Source of the DNA: Macrobrachium rosenbergii | Taxonomy: Eukaryota > Arthropoda > Malacostraca > Decapoda > Palaemonidae | Direction: 5' to 3' | Length of the DNA: 64,000 nt | Assembly: GCF_040412425.1 (NCBI RefSeq) | Contig: NC_089755.1 | Coordinates: 58,509,298-58,573,297, forward strand | Part shown: positions 12,810 through 23,647 of the stretch, one piece after another | Layout: each line of letters begins with the position of its first letter | Numbering within the stretch: the first letter of the stretch is position 1 | The notes under the pieces: generated by a model | What the model was told of the DNA's origin: nothing | Databases searched by the model: none | The model's input: the letters and a program-made list of their open reading frames with translations, nothing else | Program-made: the position numbers and the translations under genes

Positions 12810-13348
12810 CAAATTCGAATTTTCATTTTTTATCAACTCCAACTTTTTTTTATTTTTATTTTTTTTTTTACCTGACCATCTCTGCTGCCGAGCAGGATTG
12901 GCTCCATGAACCCAAATGAAATCATTACCATTATGATTTTCGACTCAATCACCGATTGGAAAGATGAATAGATCCCACCCAGTCCCAAATGCAGAGACGG
13001 AGTAGCCAGTCCGATTAATCAACTATATATGCGACAATTCTCTTTCGAGGTGCTAACCTTTTAGCTCAGTGTCTATAATCCCTTTTCCGAATGGATCAGA
13101 CAGGTGAGTGTGTCTGTGTCCTATTAATTAACTCGACTTTCCTTTTTCCTCTCTTTTTAATCACCTGTCGACAGGTCGTCTCAATGGGATGGGTTGGGAG
13201 ACTCAATGGTTTTTCATTAAGGTCGGCTGGATGATTTGCGGGTTTCATCTTTCGCCGTTTTATCGCGTCTAAGCAATTTTTATCAGTGGAATTGACGGTG
13301 CATGGCTTTCATCTTTTTATTGATGTTGCGCATACTGTTTGTTTTGTT
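12808..13348. other. Unique stretch with E-box palindrome, no gene supported
   Basis: A CAGGTG at 13101-13106 (also a consensus-like splice donor, CAG-GTGAGT) and a perfect 14 bp palindrome ACCTGTCGACAGGT at 13163-13176 lie 60 bp apart. TAATTAA and GATTAATCA motifs lie between and upstream. This could be a regulatory element. No exon could be supported. Confidence 0.35.
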
Positions 13349-13680
13349 CCTGTATCGTTTTATTGTATCGGGGAATTGTAGATTTTTTTGTTAATTTACG
13401 TAAAATTATTGAATATGATGTATCTTTATCCACTGGAAATTGACGTCAGCATTCTTCAGTTATTATTTATTTTATCAATTGTCAGAAATCTTTTTATTAA
13501 TGCTCCATAAATTATTGGGTTCTTCCTGTATCGTTTTATTGATTCGTGAAATTGTTGATTTTTTAAAATAATGTAAGTAAAATTATTGAAAATAATGTAT
13601 CTTTATCCACTGGAAATTGACACAGCATTCTTCAATCATTTATTTTATTTATTGTCAAATTTCTTTGATAATCTTTTCGT
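13349..13680 (+). repeat. Two-copy tandem duplication, period 177 bp
   Basis: CCTGTATCGTTTTATTG, TAAAATTATTGAA and TATCTTTATCCACTGGAAAT recur in the same order. The last phrase starts at 13421 and 13598. The copies differ by small indels: a perfect CRE-like TGACGTCA at 13441 is lost in copy 2, which reads TGACACAGC. Confidence 0.88.
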
Positions 13681-13921
13681 GAACAATGAAATTTCATTCA
13701 TTGCCATATTAAAACTTGTTCTTCATTTGAACTTCATTTTGAACTTCTTCAGCTTCAGATTACTTTCATCTGATATTTTTTTTTATTTTTAAAGGTTCAT
13801 ATAATTATTTTTTTTTTTGACAAAGTATTCCACACTAAGGACAAAATATTATTACGCCAATAAGAAAAAAGCACACCAGACTCGAAGATCTGTTGCTAGT
13901 ATTTGTATTTTAACAAATGTG

Positions 13922-13923
<2 letters not shown>

Positions 13924-13989
<66 letters not shown>
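13924..13989. repeat. (ATT)n microsatellite
   Basis: A pure ATT array of about 22 units. Confidence 0.97.
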
Positions 13990-13990
<1 letters not shown>

Positions 13991-14203
13991 AGAATGCTCC
14001 AAGATAAAGTCTCTTTGATGTGTTTTTGAGAACGAACAAAAGTTAATTTTAATGGCACAAACGAGGACCAATTGTAAAAGATTAAAAATGCGTTGATTTT
14101 AATGGTATTTATTAAAAATATGTTGATTTTATGTCATTTATTGAAGTTGTAAGCTTTAATTTTTGGACAGAACGCCTTATTTCTCCTCATCATAAGTAGT
14201 TCT

Positions 14204-14507
14204 TTTTAGTTTTCTGTAAAAGAAAACTATTGCGACGGCTTTGTCTGTCCGTCCGCACTTTTTCTGTCCGCCCTCAGATCTTAAAAACTACCGAGGCTAG
14301 AGGGCTGCAAATTGGTATGTTGATCATCCACCCTGCAATCATCAAACATACCAAATTGCAGCCCTCTAGTCTCAGTAGTTTTTATTTTATTTAAGGTTAA
14401 AGTTAGCCTTAGTCGTGAGTGGCTGAAAGCTTAATGGGCAACGGCTCATACAGCATTATACATTGTACAGAAAACTCGAACGCGCCAAAGAAACTTCGGC
14501 GGATTTT
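14204..14507 (-). mobile_element. Family A multi-hairpin element, copy 3 (hairpin 2 deleted)
   Basis: Read on the minus strand it has hairpin 1 in degenerate form. After CTGTACA it passes directly into TGTATAATGCTGTATGAG, which removes hairpin 2. About 35 bp of the segment between hairpin 2 and the central hairpin is also missing. The central hairpin (about 14284-14320 and 14343-14385) and the terminal hairpin (14209-14229) are intact. Confidence 0.9.
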
Positions 14508-14753
14508 TAAATTGTTTTCTGTCTAAGATGAATAAATAAGAAAAAGTCTTATACTTTAAGAAAGTCGTTTTGGGAAAAATCATATACTTTCAGAAGGTCA
14601 TTTTGGGGGAGGAGGCACAAAGAGGACCGGATGTCCCTTGTCAAGCCTGATGCTTAGGTCTGCAGTACCCTAAACTAACGGAGGGTCAAAATATTTATAA
14701 AGCATAATGCGTCATATTCTTCCATGAAAGTTTGTTGTTGTATGGGCACTGGA

Positions 14754-14755
<2 letters not shown>
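14508..14755. other. Unique DNA, no gene seen
   Basis: There is a small repeat: ATACTTTMAGAAAGTCRTTTTGG occurs near 14550 and 14583. Nothing else was seen. Confidence 0.5.
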
Positions 14756-14816
<61 letters not shown>

Positions 14817-14836
14817 TGTGTGTGTGTATGTGTGTG
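14756..14836. repeat. Compound (GA)n(GT)n microsatellite
   Basis: GA at 14756-14814 passes directly into GT at 14815-14836. Confidence 0.97.
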
Positions 14837-14990
14837 AAATTTCAGAGTCGTTGACCATAGGTTTTGTGACGTAAAAAAATTCAAAGTTGTTAATTTAGTT
14901 TCTTTGATTTTGAATTCATTCTTTTATTTCTTCATAATATCCTCTTACATTCAGCTGATAGTCGTGATTTTTTTGTCCTTTATTATTTAC

Positions 14991-14993
<3 letters not shown>

Positions 14994-15057
<64 letters not shown>
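14994..15057. repeat. (CT)n microsatellite
   Basis: A pure CT array of about 32 units, flanked by T-rich sequence. Confidence 0.97.
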
Positions 15058-15059
<2 letters not shown>

Positions 15060-15149
15060 ACATACAGCTCGTGTTGTACTATTCTGAACAGTATAAGTTT
15101 GACAGTTTTTCTCAGGTTCCCTACCCAGTTTTTGGTCATTATTGTCTTA

Positions 15150-15151
<2 letters not shown>

Positions 15152-15213
<62 letters not shown>

Positions 15214-15271
15214 TTCTTCATCCTTGTCCTTTGCATCTGATCTAACTCAGTTGACTCTGCCATCAGTTCCC

Positions 15272-15358
<87 letters not shown>

Positions 15359-15415
15359 TTCTTCATCCTTGTCCTTTGCATCTGATCTAACTCAGTTGAC
15401 TCTGCCATCAGTTCC

Positions 15416-15462
<47 letters not shown>
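15152..15462 (+). repeat. (CT)n arrays with duplicated 66 bp spacer, period about 145 bp
   Basis: Three CT arrays (15152-15210, 15277-15355 and 15420-15462) are separated by two virtually identical spacers. Each begins ATCTTCTTCATCCTTGTCC and ends CATCAGTTCCCATA, starting at 15211 and 15356. The near identity implies a recent duplication of spacer plus array. Confidence 0.95.
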
Positions 15463-15464
<2 letters not shown>

Positions 15465-16385
15465 GCGGATGGGAACATATCTCCCAGACTTCCGGCCTGC
15501 CTTAAGTTCTTCATTTTGGGACGGGGGGAGGGGAGGGAAGGGGAGTGTCCCTAGTTTGGGCCATTAGTTCCTCAGGGATTTGGCTTCTCCTTCAGGAGAT
15601 GTTCTTCGGGAAGTCGTCTGACACAGCCTCACCTCAGCCAGGAGGCGGGGGAGGAGGAGGAGGAGGAGGAGGTCGCGACGTGATTATTCCTTCCCCTACA
15701 TTTATTCTTATGTGTTTTTGTGTGTGTGTTTGTGTATCTGTGTGTGGGTGTGTTTTGGGGTATCTCTTTGTTCCTTGTGTTTTTTTTTTGGGCTTTTGTT
15801 ATTATTCAATTATTCTATGTTTTTCCTACGATTTTTTTTGCTTTCTTTCCTATTCTTATTGCTTTGTTTCCTTTTCTTTTTTGATTAGTGGTGGTGTGTT
15901 CCCTCTATTGCAATGCAGTTCCTTTTCTTTATTGCTCTTATTCCTTCGTTCATATTCATCTTCCATTTTCCTCTTCCCGTTTCTTTGTGCTTATCCCGCT
16001 CCTCGTCCTTTCTTCCATATCCCTTCTTCCTTTTTATTTACCATTCATTCATTCTCTCTCTCTCTCTCTCTCTCCATTGAAGCTATTCTGTGAGTTAATT
16101 TCCTTGCATTTTATATCTCGTTTCTGAAAGAAAATGATTTTGCATTACGACTGTTTTTTTTTTTTTATTATTATCATCGTGTCCCGGCAAGCTACCATTA
16201 GGAAATCGGCCGCACTGTTGACTGGTAGGCGGCCGTGACATAATTGCAAGAGTTTCGGTAGATTAGCTACATCTCTGTATTGCCTAAAACTAATTATTTT
16301 TCAAATTGGCAATCTTAATTGTTATGAATCTTGTTTTCGATTGCAGGTCATTACTGTAATGAATTTTCATACATTGCATGAAGGT

Positions 16386-16388
<3 letters not shown>
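15463..16388. other. Unique GC-mixed stretch, no gene supported
   Basis: A GGA run at about 15641-15672 could form a G-quadruplex. GT- and T-rich DNA follows, which produces a hydrophobic 182-codon frame (15545-16093) without any domain. A short CT array lies at 16053-16074. CGGCCGC (16207-16213) and GCGGCCG (16229-16235) form a small hairpin. Confidence 0.5.
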
Positions 16389-16468
<80 letters not shown>

Positions 16469-16552
16469 TTTCCCGCACTGCTCTCTGTAGTGCCTCAATT
16501 TTTATCATTCCTAATTTCAACAGCAGTATACTGTAAACTTCAATGAATTTCC

Positions 16553-16632
<80 letters not shown>

Positions 16633-16688
16633 ATCTGTCTCTCAGCGCTTTCCTCTTCTTCACTCAAGTCAAAATAACAAAGATTATC

Positions 16689-16740
<52 letters not shown>

Positions 16741-16802
16741 AATCCGTCCAGCACTGCACTCCTCTTCTCCACGCAAGTCAGAACAACAAAGATTACCATA
16801 AA
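16389..16802. repeat. Three (GA)n arrays with a duplicated spacer, period about 109 bp
   Basis: GA arrays lie at 16389-16467, 16562-16629 and 16690-16738. The segment after the second array and the one after the third share the order CCTCTTCT-CAC-CAAGTCA-AACAACAAAGATTA-CATA (CAAAGATT at 16678 and 16787). Open frames of up to 185 codons on the minus strand are Leu-Ser runs. Confidence 0.93.
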
Positions 16803-17164
16803 TAATTCCAACCAGACATGCACAACGGCCCTGCATGTTTTCTTCAATCCGAATTATCGATAAATCTTCCCCCGGCCCTGTTTATTTACGAATAAATTCT
16901 TTTCGAATAAATTTTCCTTTATTTTTTTTTTTATCCCGGAAAGATAGGTCATGCCGTGACCTGTCACGGAATTGCTGTTTATCACTCGGGCCGTTCCAAG
17001 AAAGGTCAGCGTCTTATTTTTATGTTATCAATTTAGGGTCGTCATATACAATGCGAAGATTTGTGAATGGTGACCCATGTCGTTGTGACGCCAGATTGAA
17101 TACGTAACCTCTGTTCAGACATTTAGAATTAATGGAGGTGAAGGTGAATTGTCTATTCTTGTGC
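16803..17164. other. Unique DNA, no gene supported
   Basis: A 90-codon frame at 16835-17107 has no recognisable domain. There is no repeat or motif of note. Confidence 0.55.
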
Positions 17165-17480
17165 CACGAGATTATTATTGCAAATATTCAGACAAATTAA
17201 CAAGATTATTATTGCGAATATTCAGGCAAAATAAAAAAGATTATTATTGCAATTATTTTAATAATTTAACAAGATTATCATTGCAAATATTCAGACAAAA
17301 TAACAAAATTATTAATGCAAATATTCTGACAAAGTAACAAGATTACAATTACAAATATTCAGACAAATTAATAACAAGAATATTATATACTGCAGTTATT
17401 TTAAAACTGATATCTTTGAAAACAAAAAAATCTCACCCTTTCAGACAAAATGATAAGATTGTTACTGCAATTATTCTAAA
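17165..17480 (+). repeat. Degenerate tandem array, period about 35 bp
   Basis: The unit AAGATTATTATTGCAAATAT followed by TCAGACAAAWTAAC recurs about seven to eight times. Unit starts at 17169, 17203 and 17238 give the 34-35 bp period. The units toward the right end are more degraded. Confidence 0.85.
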
Positions 17481-17787
17481 CCTAATGCTTTAAAAAAAGA
17501 AAGAAAAATATTAGCCTTTCCATTGAATTACTCAGCTGTCATGGCTCCTAGCGTGTATATGTGTGTGTGTGTGTATGTGTATGTATGTGAGAGACCGCTG
17601 ACACCAAAAGTTTTTATTGTTTATGTTTTTTTTTTTCTGAGAGTCTCAGACGCAAGGGATTATTATACTTTCCGAACCCCGGCGAGAGCCATTTTGCATC
17701 ACGAGACTACCGGGAAGTCCAATAATAAATTTCCAGTTGTCACGGCCACAAAGCTGGGGAGAATTAAAGGCTTAGGACCTTCCTTCC

Positions 17788-17790
<3 letters not shown>
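17481..17790. other. Unique DNA, no gene seen
   Basis: It has a GT-rich patch at about 17556-17590 and otherwise mixed sequence without features. Confidence 0.6.
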
Positions 17791-17866
<76 letters not shown>

Positions 17867-17941
17867 TACACACACACACTTTCGTCTTACCATTCAGTTC
17901 AAAGGGAAGATTTTACCTTGTCATTCTGTTCAAAGCGAAAA

Positions 17942-18023
<82 letters not shown>

Positions 18024-18084
18024 CATCTACCATTTAATTCAAAGGGAAGATTTTACCTTGTCATTCTGTTCAAAGCGAAAAAAT

Positions 18085-18124
<40 letters not shown>
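17791..18124 (+). repeat. (CT)n/(CA)n arrays with duplicated spacer, period 140 bp
   Basis: CT at 17791-17845 passes into CA at 17846-17879. CT arrays follow at 17944-18018 and 18089-18124. The spacer TTCAAAGGGAAGATTTTACC then TTGTCATTCTGTTCAAAGCG occurs twice, its AAAGGGAAGA starting at 17901 and 18041. A related spacer (AATTTCATC...AATTCAAAG) also sits between CT arrays at about 29189-29225. Confidence 0.95.
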
Positions 18125-18126
<2 letters not shown>

Positions 18127-18571
18127 CTGGTAGCGTTTGACCCCATAATTCATTTACAGGCTTGTAACCGATACAGTTATTCCAGCAGAGACAGCTTTCA
18201 GATCAGCTTTGTGTTCTATGAATTCATTTCTTTTCTTCGAATTTGAAATAGTTGTTTTTCCCTAATATTTATCTTAATCTTTAAGTGTCTAGGAGTGAAT
18301 TCTTTAAGATTTCTGTTTTTTTATATTGCTGATTTGCCTTTGAAGAATTAGTTAGTTTGTTAATATAGTGATATATTTCGTATCGTAATTATCCGGTACT
18401 TTCTATTGCATTCTACTGTGAAATCAGTATGCAACGTACAGGTACTTTCATTTCTCAATGGTATGAACTGTTCGTCTTTTATATTCATATGTATGTATCT
18501 GCTCAGACATACACATTAGTATGTGTATGTATATATACATTATACAAAGCCAAATCAAAGTTAAAAGAAGA
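18125..18571. other. AT-rich unique DNA, no gene seen
   Basis: Nothing is recognisable in this stretch. Confidence 0.65.
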
Positions 18572-18647
<76 letters not shown>

Positions 18648-18684
18648 ATAATATATATATATATATATATGTGTGTGTATATAT
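18572..18684. repeat. Compound (AT)n(GT)n(AT)n(GT)n microsatellite
   Basis: The array is alternating purine-pyrimidine throughout: AT 18572-18625, GT 18626-18648, AT to about 18670, then GT and AT. Confidence 0.96.
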
Positions 18685-19086
18685 GATTGGTTTTTTAAAG
18701 GAAATATATATTTTCCTTTTAAAAAGTCACAATTATGTACTTGCAACCATAATTGAACAAATTGCAATAAAACCCTTATCTAAAAACAAAAAACAAAACA
18801 AAAACTCATAGCTTCACAGACGTCCCAAACCTTCCCCCGCCCCCCTTCTACCACCCACTACGCCCTCTCCCACGCCCCCTACCCCCGTTAAAAAAAACAT
18901 TAAGAAAATTATACCATTACCCAAACAGCTAGGGACGCGATGCCTTTAACATAAACACACAGAGCCGGCGCGCGAGAAACCGCAGTCCTGATAATAGGTC
19001 CTATCACACCCAACGCCCATTGAAAGGATCTCGGTCGGAGAATCCTTTAACATCCCCCAGTGGATTAGAGGAGGTGGAGGTCATGG

Positions 19087-19087
<1 letters not shown>
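18685..19087. other. Unique DNA with pyrimidine-rich patch
   Basis: C-rich sequence lies at about 18830-18890, followed by a somewhat GC-richer segment. There is no gene. Confidence 0.6.

Positions 19088-19137
<50 letters not shown>
19088..19137. repeat. (CT)n microsatellite
   Basis: A CT array of about 24 units. Confidence 0.97.
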
Positions 19138-19222
19138 GGTGTCCTCTGGCTTGGGTTTGAGGGGGAGTGGCAGAATGTAGCCTTCGCGTCACACGGTTGC
19201 ATAATCAAAGAGAAAGGTTTTG

Positions 19223-19493
19223 CTAGAGGTATTTCTAGAGGCGTTTATAGAGCCATTTCTAGAGGCATTTATAGTGGCGTTTCTAGAGGCATTTATAGAG
19301 GCATTTCTACAGCCGTTTCTAGGGGCATTTATTGTGGCATTTCTAGGGCCATTTATAGAGGCATTTCTAACAGCCATTTCTAGCGGTATATATAGGGTCA
19401 TTTTTGGATGAATTTATAGAGGGTTTATAGAGGCATTTATAGGGGCATTCCTATATGCGTTTATGAGGGCATTTCTACAGGAATTTCTAGAGG
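19223..19493 (+). repeat. 12 bp minisatellite, about 22 units
   Basis: The unit GGCATTTATAGA alternates with a TTTCTAGA variant, which gives a partial 24 bp higher-order period. Because 12 is a multiple of three, frames stay open on both strands. The plus frame gives a four-residue (E-A-F-L/I) repeat and the minus frame an N-A-S/T-I/R-type repeat. Nothing outside the array supports a gene. Confidence 0.93.
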
Positions 19494-20388
19494 TGCCACC
19501 ATCATCTGAAAGGCTGTATGTGTATGTTTTTGTGTGTATGTTTTTGTGTGTCGTTTATGGGCTGCTAGAGAATTTGGTCTTTTTCTTTTTGTTATTTTTA
19601 TTGCCATTTTTTTTATTTAATTTCTGACCAATTTCTCAGTTCCTTTTTCTGTTGGTAGAGATTTTTTTTAAGTCTCGAACTCGAGTTGAATAGAAGGTAT
19701 ATTAAGGTTTTGCCAGACGTCTTATAAATCTTTCACCCCCTTTTTTTCTGGTACTCCCTCTTTTTCTGTTACCCCTCTTTTTCTGTTACCCCCTTTTTCT
19801 GTTCGTAGTGTCGATAGTTGAATACTAATATACGTATATTTTAAGGTTAAAGAATAAACCCATCGTCAGGACTGGATAAGAAACAGATAGCTTTCTTATA
19901 TAGTAATACTGTTTTTCAGTTAGATATTGATTATAGATCACGACCCGAGCCTATAACATTTGTAACAAGTCATTGAATAAGTCGGCTACATCTTTCTTTA
20001 ACGTTCCCGAAAGTGCCGATCTTTAGGAAACATCATTTAGAACGTAAAAATGTTACCAAATGCAAGAAAGTTCTACAGAATTTCTCAGCTTCAAAGCTTC
20101 CACATTTTGTCATTCGAATTGTAGAAAACGCCAGACGTTCTGGAAAGCCAAAACGCCAACGTTCTGGAAAGCCATCTTTCAGAACGCTTATAAACTCCAA
20201 CATTCTTTCCCCAAGCAACGTTCCTGAAACTGGAAAATGAAAACTGGAAAAGAGAAGAAAAATAAACGCGGAAATGTGGCAACTAACGTTGCTGACAGAA
20301 AATGTCCTTTAGAATGTGTTAAACCCCAACGCCCCAAGAAGAGACGTTTATGTGCGTGCTTCATTCAGTGTGTGTTGCTACAACCCTT

Positions 20389-20394
<6 letters not shown>
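19494..20394. other. Unique DNA, no gene supported
   Basis: A short pyrimidine repeat (CTCTTTTTCTGTTACCC, about four units) lies at 19733-19805. At 20080-20240 GTTCTGGAAAGCCA occurs twice (about 20138 and 20162), and several AACGTTC/GAACGT words recur. Frames on both strands are open over about 200 bp but show no domain. Confidence 0.5.

Positions 20395-20449
<55 letters not shown>
20395..20449. repeat. (CT)n microsatellite
   Basis: A CT array of about 27 units. Confidence 0.97.
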
Positions 20450-20451
<2 letters not shown>

Positions 20452-20589
20452 ACCGCCTTCCCCTCACCCACAACCTGGCAGGGTGTAGTGGCCCAGCGCG
20501 CGAAATCGATATTAGTAGAGGCCGTTTCATGGTTGTATCTCGATCATGCAATTCACAGGCCTCACGACAACAATCTTCCAGTAGAGTAA

Positions 20590-21540
20590 TTCCCCTCTGG
20601 AGGAGGAGGAGGAGGAGGAGGAGGAAACTGGTGGTTTCCTGAGCAGCAAATCCCCCTTTTCAATGGTGGGGGCTGGTTGATTTCCGGCTAATTAAATCCT
20701 CTTTGGATTTGAGAGGACTGGTGGGAATAGAGGCGTTTTCAGCTTAGGGAATCCCCTGAATTCCCTAAATCCTCTTTGAAGGAATGGATCCGTGTGTATA
20801 AGAGACGTTTTGGATTAATAATTTATTTCCCGTTTGATTGGGGAGGCTCGTGGGGAAGAGGAGGTTTACGATTGAATAAATCCGCTTTTGAATTGGAAGG
20901 CTTTGGGAAGAAGATGATTCTGATTTAATTAAATCCCGTTTGGAAGGGAATCATGGAAATGATGGAGTTTATAGTGAAATGAATCCCCCCTGTGGATGGG
21001 AGACCATGTTTTTGCTTATTTTATTTGGTTATTTGAAATTAATCTCTTCTGGTTGGTAAGACTCGTGGGGAAAATGGGGTTTCTTGCAGAGTAAATCCTC
21101 TTTAGATGTTTAGGCTTGTGAGGAAAAAATCAGGCATACATTGGAGTAAATCCCCTTAGGATTTTAGGGCTGGTGAGGAAAATAAAAGCAGGTTTGTATT
21201 GGAGTAAACCCCCTTAGGGTTTTGGGGCTTGTGAGGAAAAAAGCAGGGTTTCACTTGGAGTAAATCCCCTTAGAATTTTCGGGCTGGTAAGGAAAAAAAC
21301 AGTTTTATAGTGGAATAAATCCCCTTAAGATGTTGAATCCTGTGTGGTAAAAAGAAGATATTCTTGGAGTAAATCCACTCAGAATTTTCGGGCTGGTAAG
21401 GAAAAAAACCGTTTCATAGTGGAATAAATCCCCTTAAGGTGTTGAATCCTGTGTGGTAAAAAGAAGGTTTCTCTTGGAGCAAATCCCCTTTGTATGTTGA
21501 ATCCTGTGAGCAAAAAAGCAGCTTTCTCTTGGAGACCTTA
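20590..21540 (+). repeat. Degenerate tandem array, period 55-57 bp
   Basis: The core GGAGTAAATCCCCTT followed by GGGCTGGTRAGGAAAA recurs. Clear unit starts at 21143, 21200, 21257, 21312, 21366, 21421 and 21476 give spacings of 57, 57, 55, 54, 55 and 55 bp. Upstream of about 21060 the units become progressively less alike but keep the AAATCC-CTTT...GTGGG(G)A(A) pattern back to about 20590, where a (GGA)8 run sits. There is no coding potential. Confidence 0.88.
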
Positions 21541-21665
21541 CCTTAACCTTACAGACCTTACAGTTCGTTCGGGTTGCTCCAGGTCCCTCAGTGTGAGGCA
21601 CCTTTGATGTCTACCAGAGAATATTGCTAATGCATCTTCCGGTATATTTTGCATCTTCCAATTGG
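21533..21665. mobile_element. Fragment of a dispersed decapod repeat, possibly non-LTR retrotransposon end
   Basis: The segment with CCTTACAGACCTTACAGTTC, CCAGGTCCCTCAGTGTGAGG and TAATGCATCTTCCGGTATAT closely matches a repeat I remember from many decapod sequences. The recollection is not a database result. The minus strand reads openly for a short distance, as would a fragment of a retrotransposon coding end. The class assignment is uncertain. Confidence 0.45.
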
Positions 21666-21901
21666 AAGTTCATCCCCCCCCCCCACCCGCCCCAGGAGTA
21701 TGAGTCTATCCCCTGTGAGTTAAAGGGATCCCTGAGAATAGAAACTGTAGCAGTTTTCAAGGAACCAAATCCCTTAGTGTCTTTGGACCCTTACCAGTCG
21801 CCGGAGGGGGAAAAGTCGACCCCTTTGGAGTACCAGGTGTCATGGGTCTCTTGGGGATCAACCAACTGCAGTGTCATGCTTTATTCATGAGGGCCGTTTG
21901 G

Positions 21902-21902
<1 letters not shown>

Positions 21903-21970
<68 letters not shown>

Positions 21971-22086
21971 TTATATGCTTTATATCACCACCTTCCCTCC
22001 CCCCCTCCCCCCTCCCCATATCATCTTGTGCAACAGCCAGACTTTACTGTTTCCGCCTTGAGGAAGGCTGGTTAGGGTCTGTCTGA

Positions 22087-22153
<67 letters not shown>
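21903..22153. repeat. Two (CT)n arrays around a C-rich spacer
   Basis: CT arrays lie at 21903-21967 and 22090-22153. The spacer is pyrimidine-rich (CCTCCCCCC-type runs). Confidence 0.96.
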
Positions 22154-22156
<3 letters not shown>

Positions 22157-22600
22157 CCCAGATTTTTTTTCACTTTTAGATGTCATTAACTATATTGCAA
22201 TTTACATTTTTGTTTGTATTAGATGTCATTAACTATATTACAATTAACCTTTTTATTTGTGTAAAACTATAATCTTGATTCTCATTTATGTCTTAAACAT
22301 TTTTCATTTATGACGTAAACGTTTTTCACTTATGACGTAAACATTTTTAACTAATTTCATTACAATTAAACGATGGTCTCATACCACAAACACAAGTCTT
22401 TCCACATGGAAGTACATATTTATGTATTTTCTCAATTTCATTACGCAAATGTACAGCAAGTGAACATTTGGAAAATACTAAGCCACTGGAACACTCCCTC
22501 AGTTATGAAACGACTTGCACGTTTTAAGAAGTCATGAGGAGTGTGTGTGAATACATCTGAATATTTTTAGCATGATTAAAAAAGTTGCTTGGGAAAAGTG

Positions 22601-22601
<1 letters not shown>
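22154..22601 (+). repeat. Short local duplications in AT-rich DNA
   Basis: TTAGATGTCATTAACTATAT occurs at about 22175 and again about 45-50 bp later. CWTATGACGTAAAC followed by a TTTTTC/A segment is repeated near 22310 and 22335. No gene is present. Confidence 0.7.
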
Positions 22602-22667
<66 letters not shown>

Positions 22668-22754
22668 GTGAAAATAATTAATTTCTCTTAAGGGACGGTT
22701 CATAGTGGGAAAGCAAAAGTTGTGGTAAGCTCGAAAGTCAGATTAAACCTTTAG

Positions 22755-22832
<78 letters not shown>

Positions 22833-22894
22833 GAAAATAATTATAAGAAAAGGTTATTGGGAAAAAATTGGGGTAAGCCAAAGTCAGTTAAACC

Positions 22895-22948
<54 letters not shown>
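22602..22948. repeat. Three (GA)n arrays with duplicated spacer
   Basis: GA arrays lie at 22602-22664, 22758-22829 and 22901-22948. The two spacers share AAATG-GAAAATAATTA, GGGAAA, GGTAAGC, AAAGTCAG and TTAAACCTTT in order, so spacer plus array was duplicated (period about 150 bp). The second spacer is shorter. Confidence 0.93.
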
Positions 22949-22953
<5 letters not shown>

Positions 22954-23212
22954 AATGAGTCCCAAGCTGCAAAAAATCTTTGACACTGGTATCAAGAGAA
23001 AAAAAAAAAAAAAAAAAAAAAATTGAAAAAGAATTTTGGAGCAAGCGAAAAAATACGAGAATTCATTTCTTTCAAAAATGCTTTGTTTTGGAGACCCCAG
23101 AATAGATCCCCGTATTTTCAAAGCCCTTCCAGGGCCGTAATTAGCTAATCAAATCATTGGGTTTGCCGAGTGACTTGAATTCCATAAAGTTTGCTAATTG
23201 GATTCTGATTTG

Positions 23213-23215
<3 letters not shown>
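22949..23215. other. Unique DNA with a 25 bp A run
   Basis: The A run is at about 22999-23022. Nothing in the flanks marks it as the tail of a recognised retroposon. Confidence 0.6.
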
Positions 23216-23269
<54 letters not shown>

Positions 23270-23335
23270 AAAACTTGCTCGTTTTTTTTAGTTCACTTGG
23301 ATATTTGTTAATTTTTCCCTTGTAGCTGTAAACCC

Positions 23336-23384
<49 letters not shown>
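23216..23384. repeat. Two (CT)n arrays
   Basis: CT arrays lie at 23216-23267 and 23340-23384, with a 72 bp T-rich spacer. Confidence 0.96.
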
Positions 23385-23386
<2 letters not shown>

Positions 23387-23647
23387 ATAAACAGAAAGTT
23401 ATGAGTGGCGAATCACGTTTCAGTAAATAACTGAATGTAGTAATCCGCAAAAGATCTGATAAAAAATTCAGTTAAAATAAATATTAGTGTACGCAAATCG
23501 TCCAAAAATTAGCGAAATATATAAATAGATTATTGAGACGGTATAAGCCTTCTCAGAACAGGATTTCAAAGAGAGTTAAGGAACAAAGCGGCAATTGAGA
23601 GAGAATTAAGCAAAAACGGCAGGAATAATTGAACAAAACAAACAACA

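Noticed and set aside
13093..13110. A short first exon ending at CAG-GTGAGT after an ATGG start
   Set aside because: Donor-like words of this quality are expected about twice by chance in a window this size. No acceptor or downstream exon could be matched. The same applies to CAGGTAAGTG on the minus strand near 43250.
22999..23022. An A run as a retroposon poly-A tail
   Set aside because: No recognisable element body or target duplication precedes it. The same holds for the runs at 32588 and 61852.
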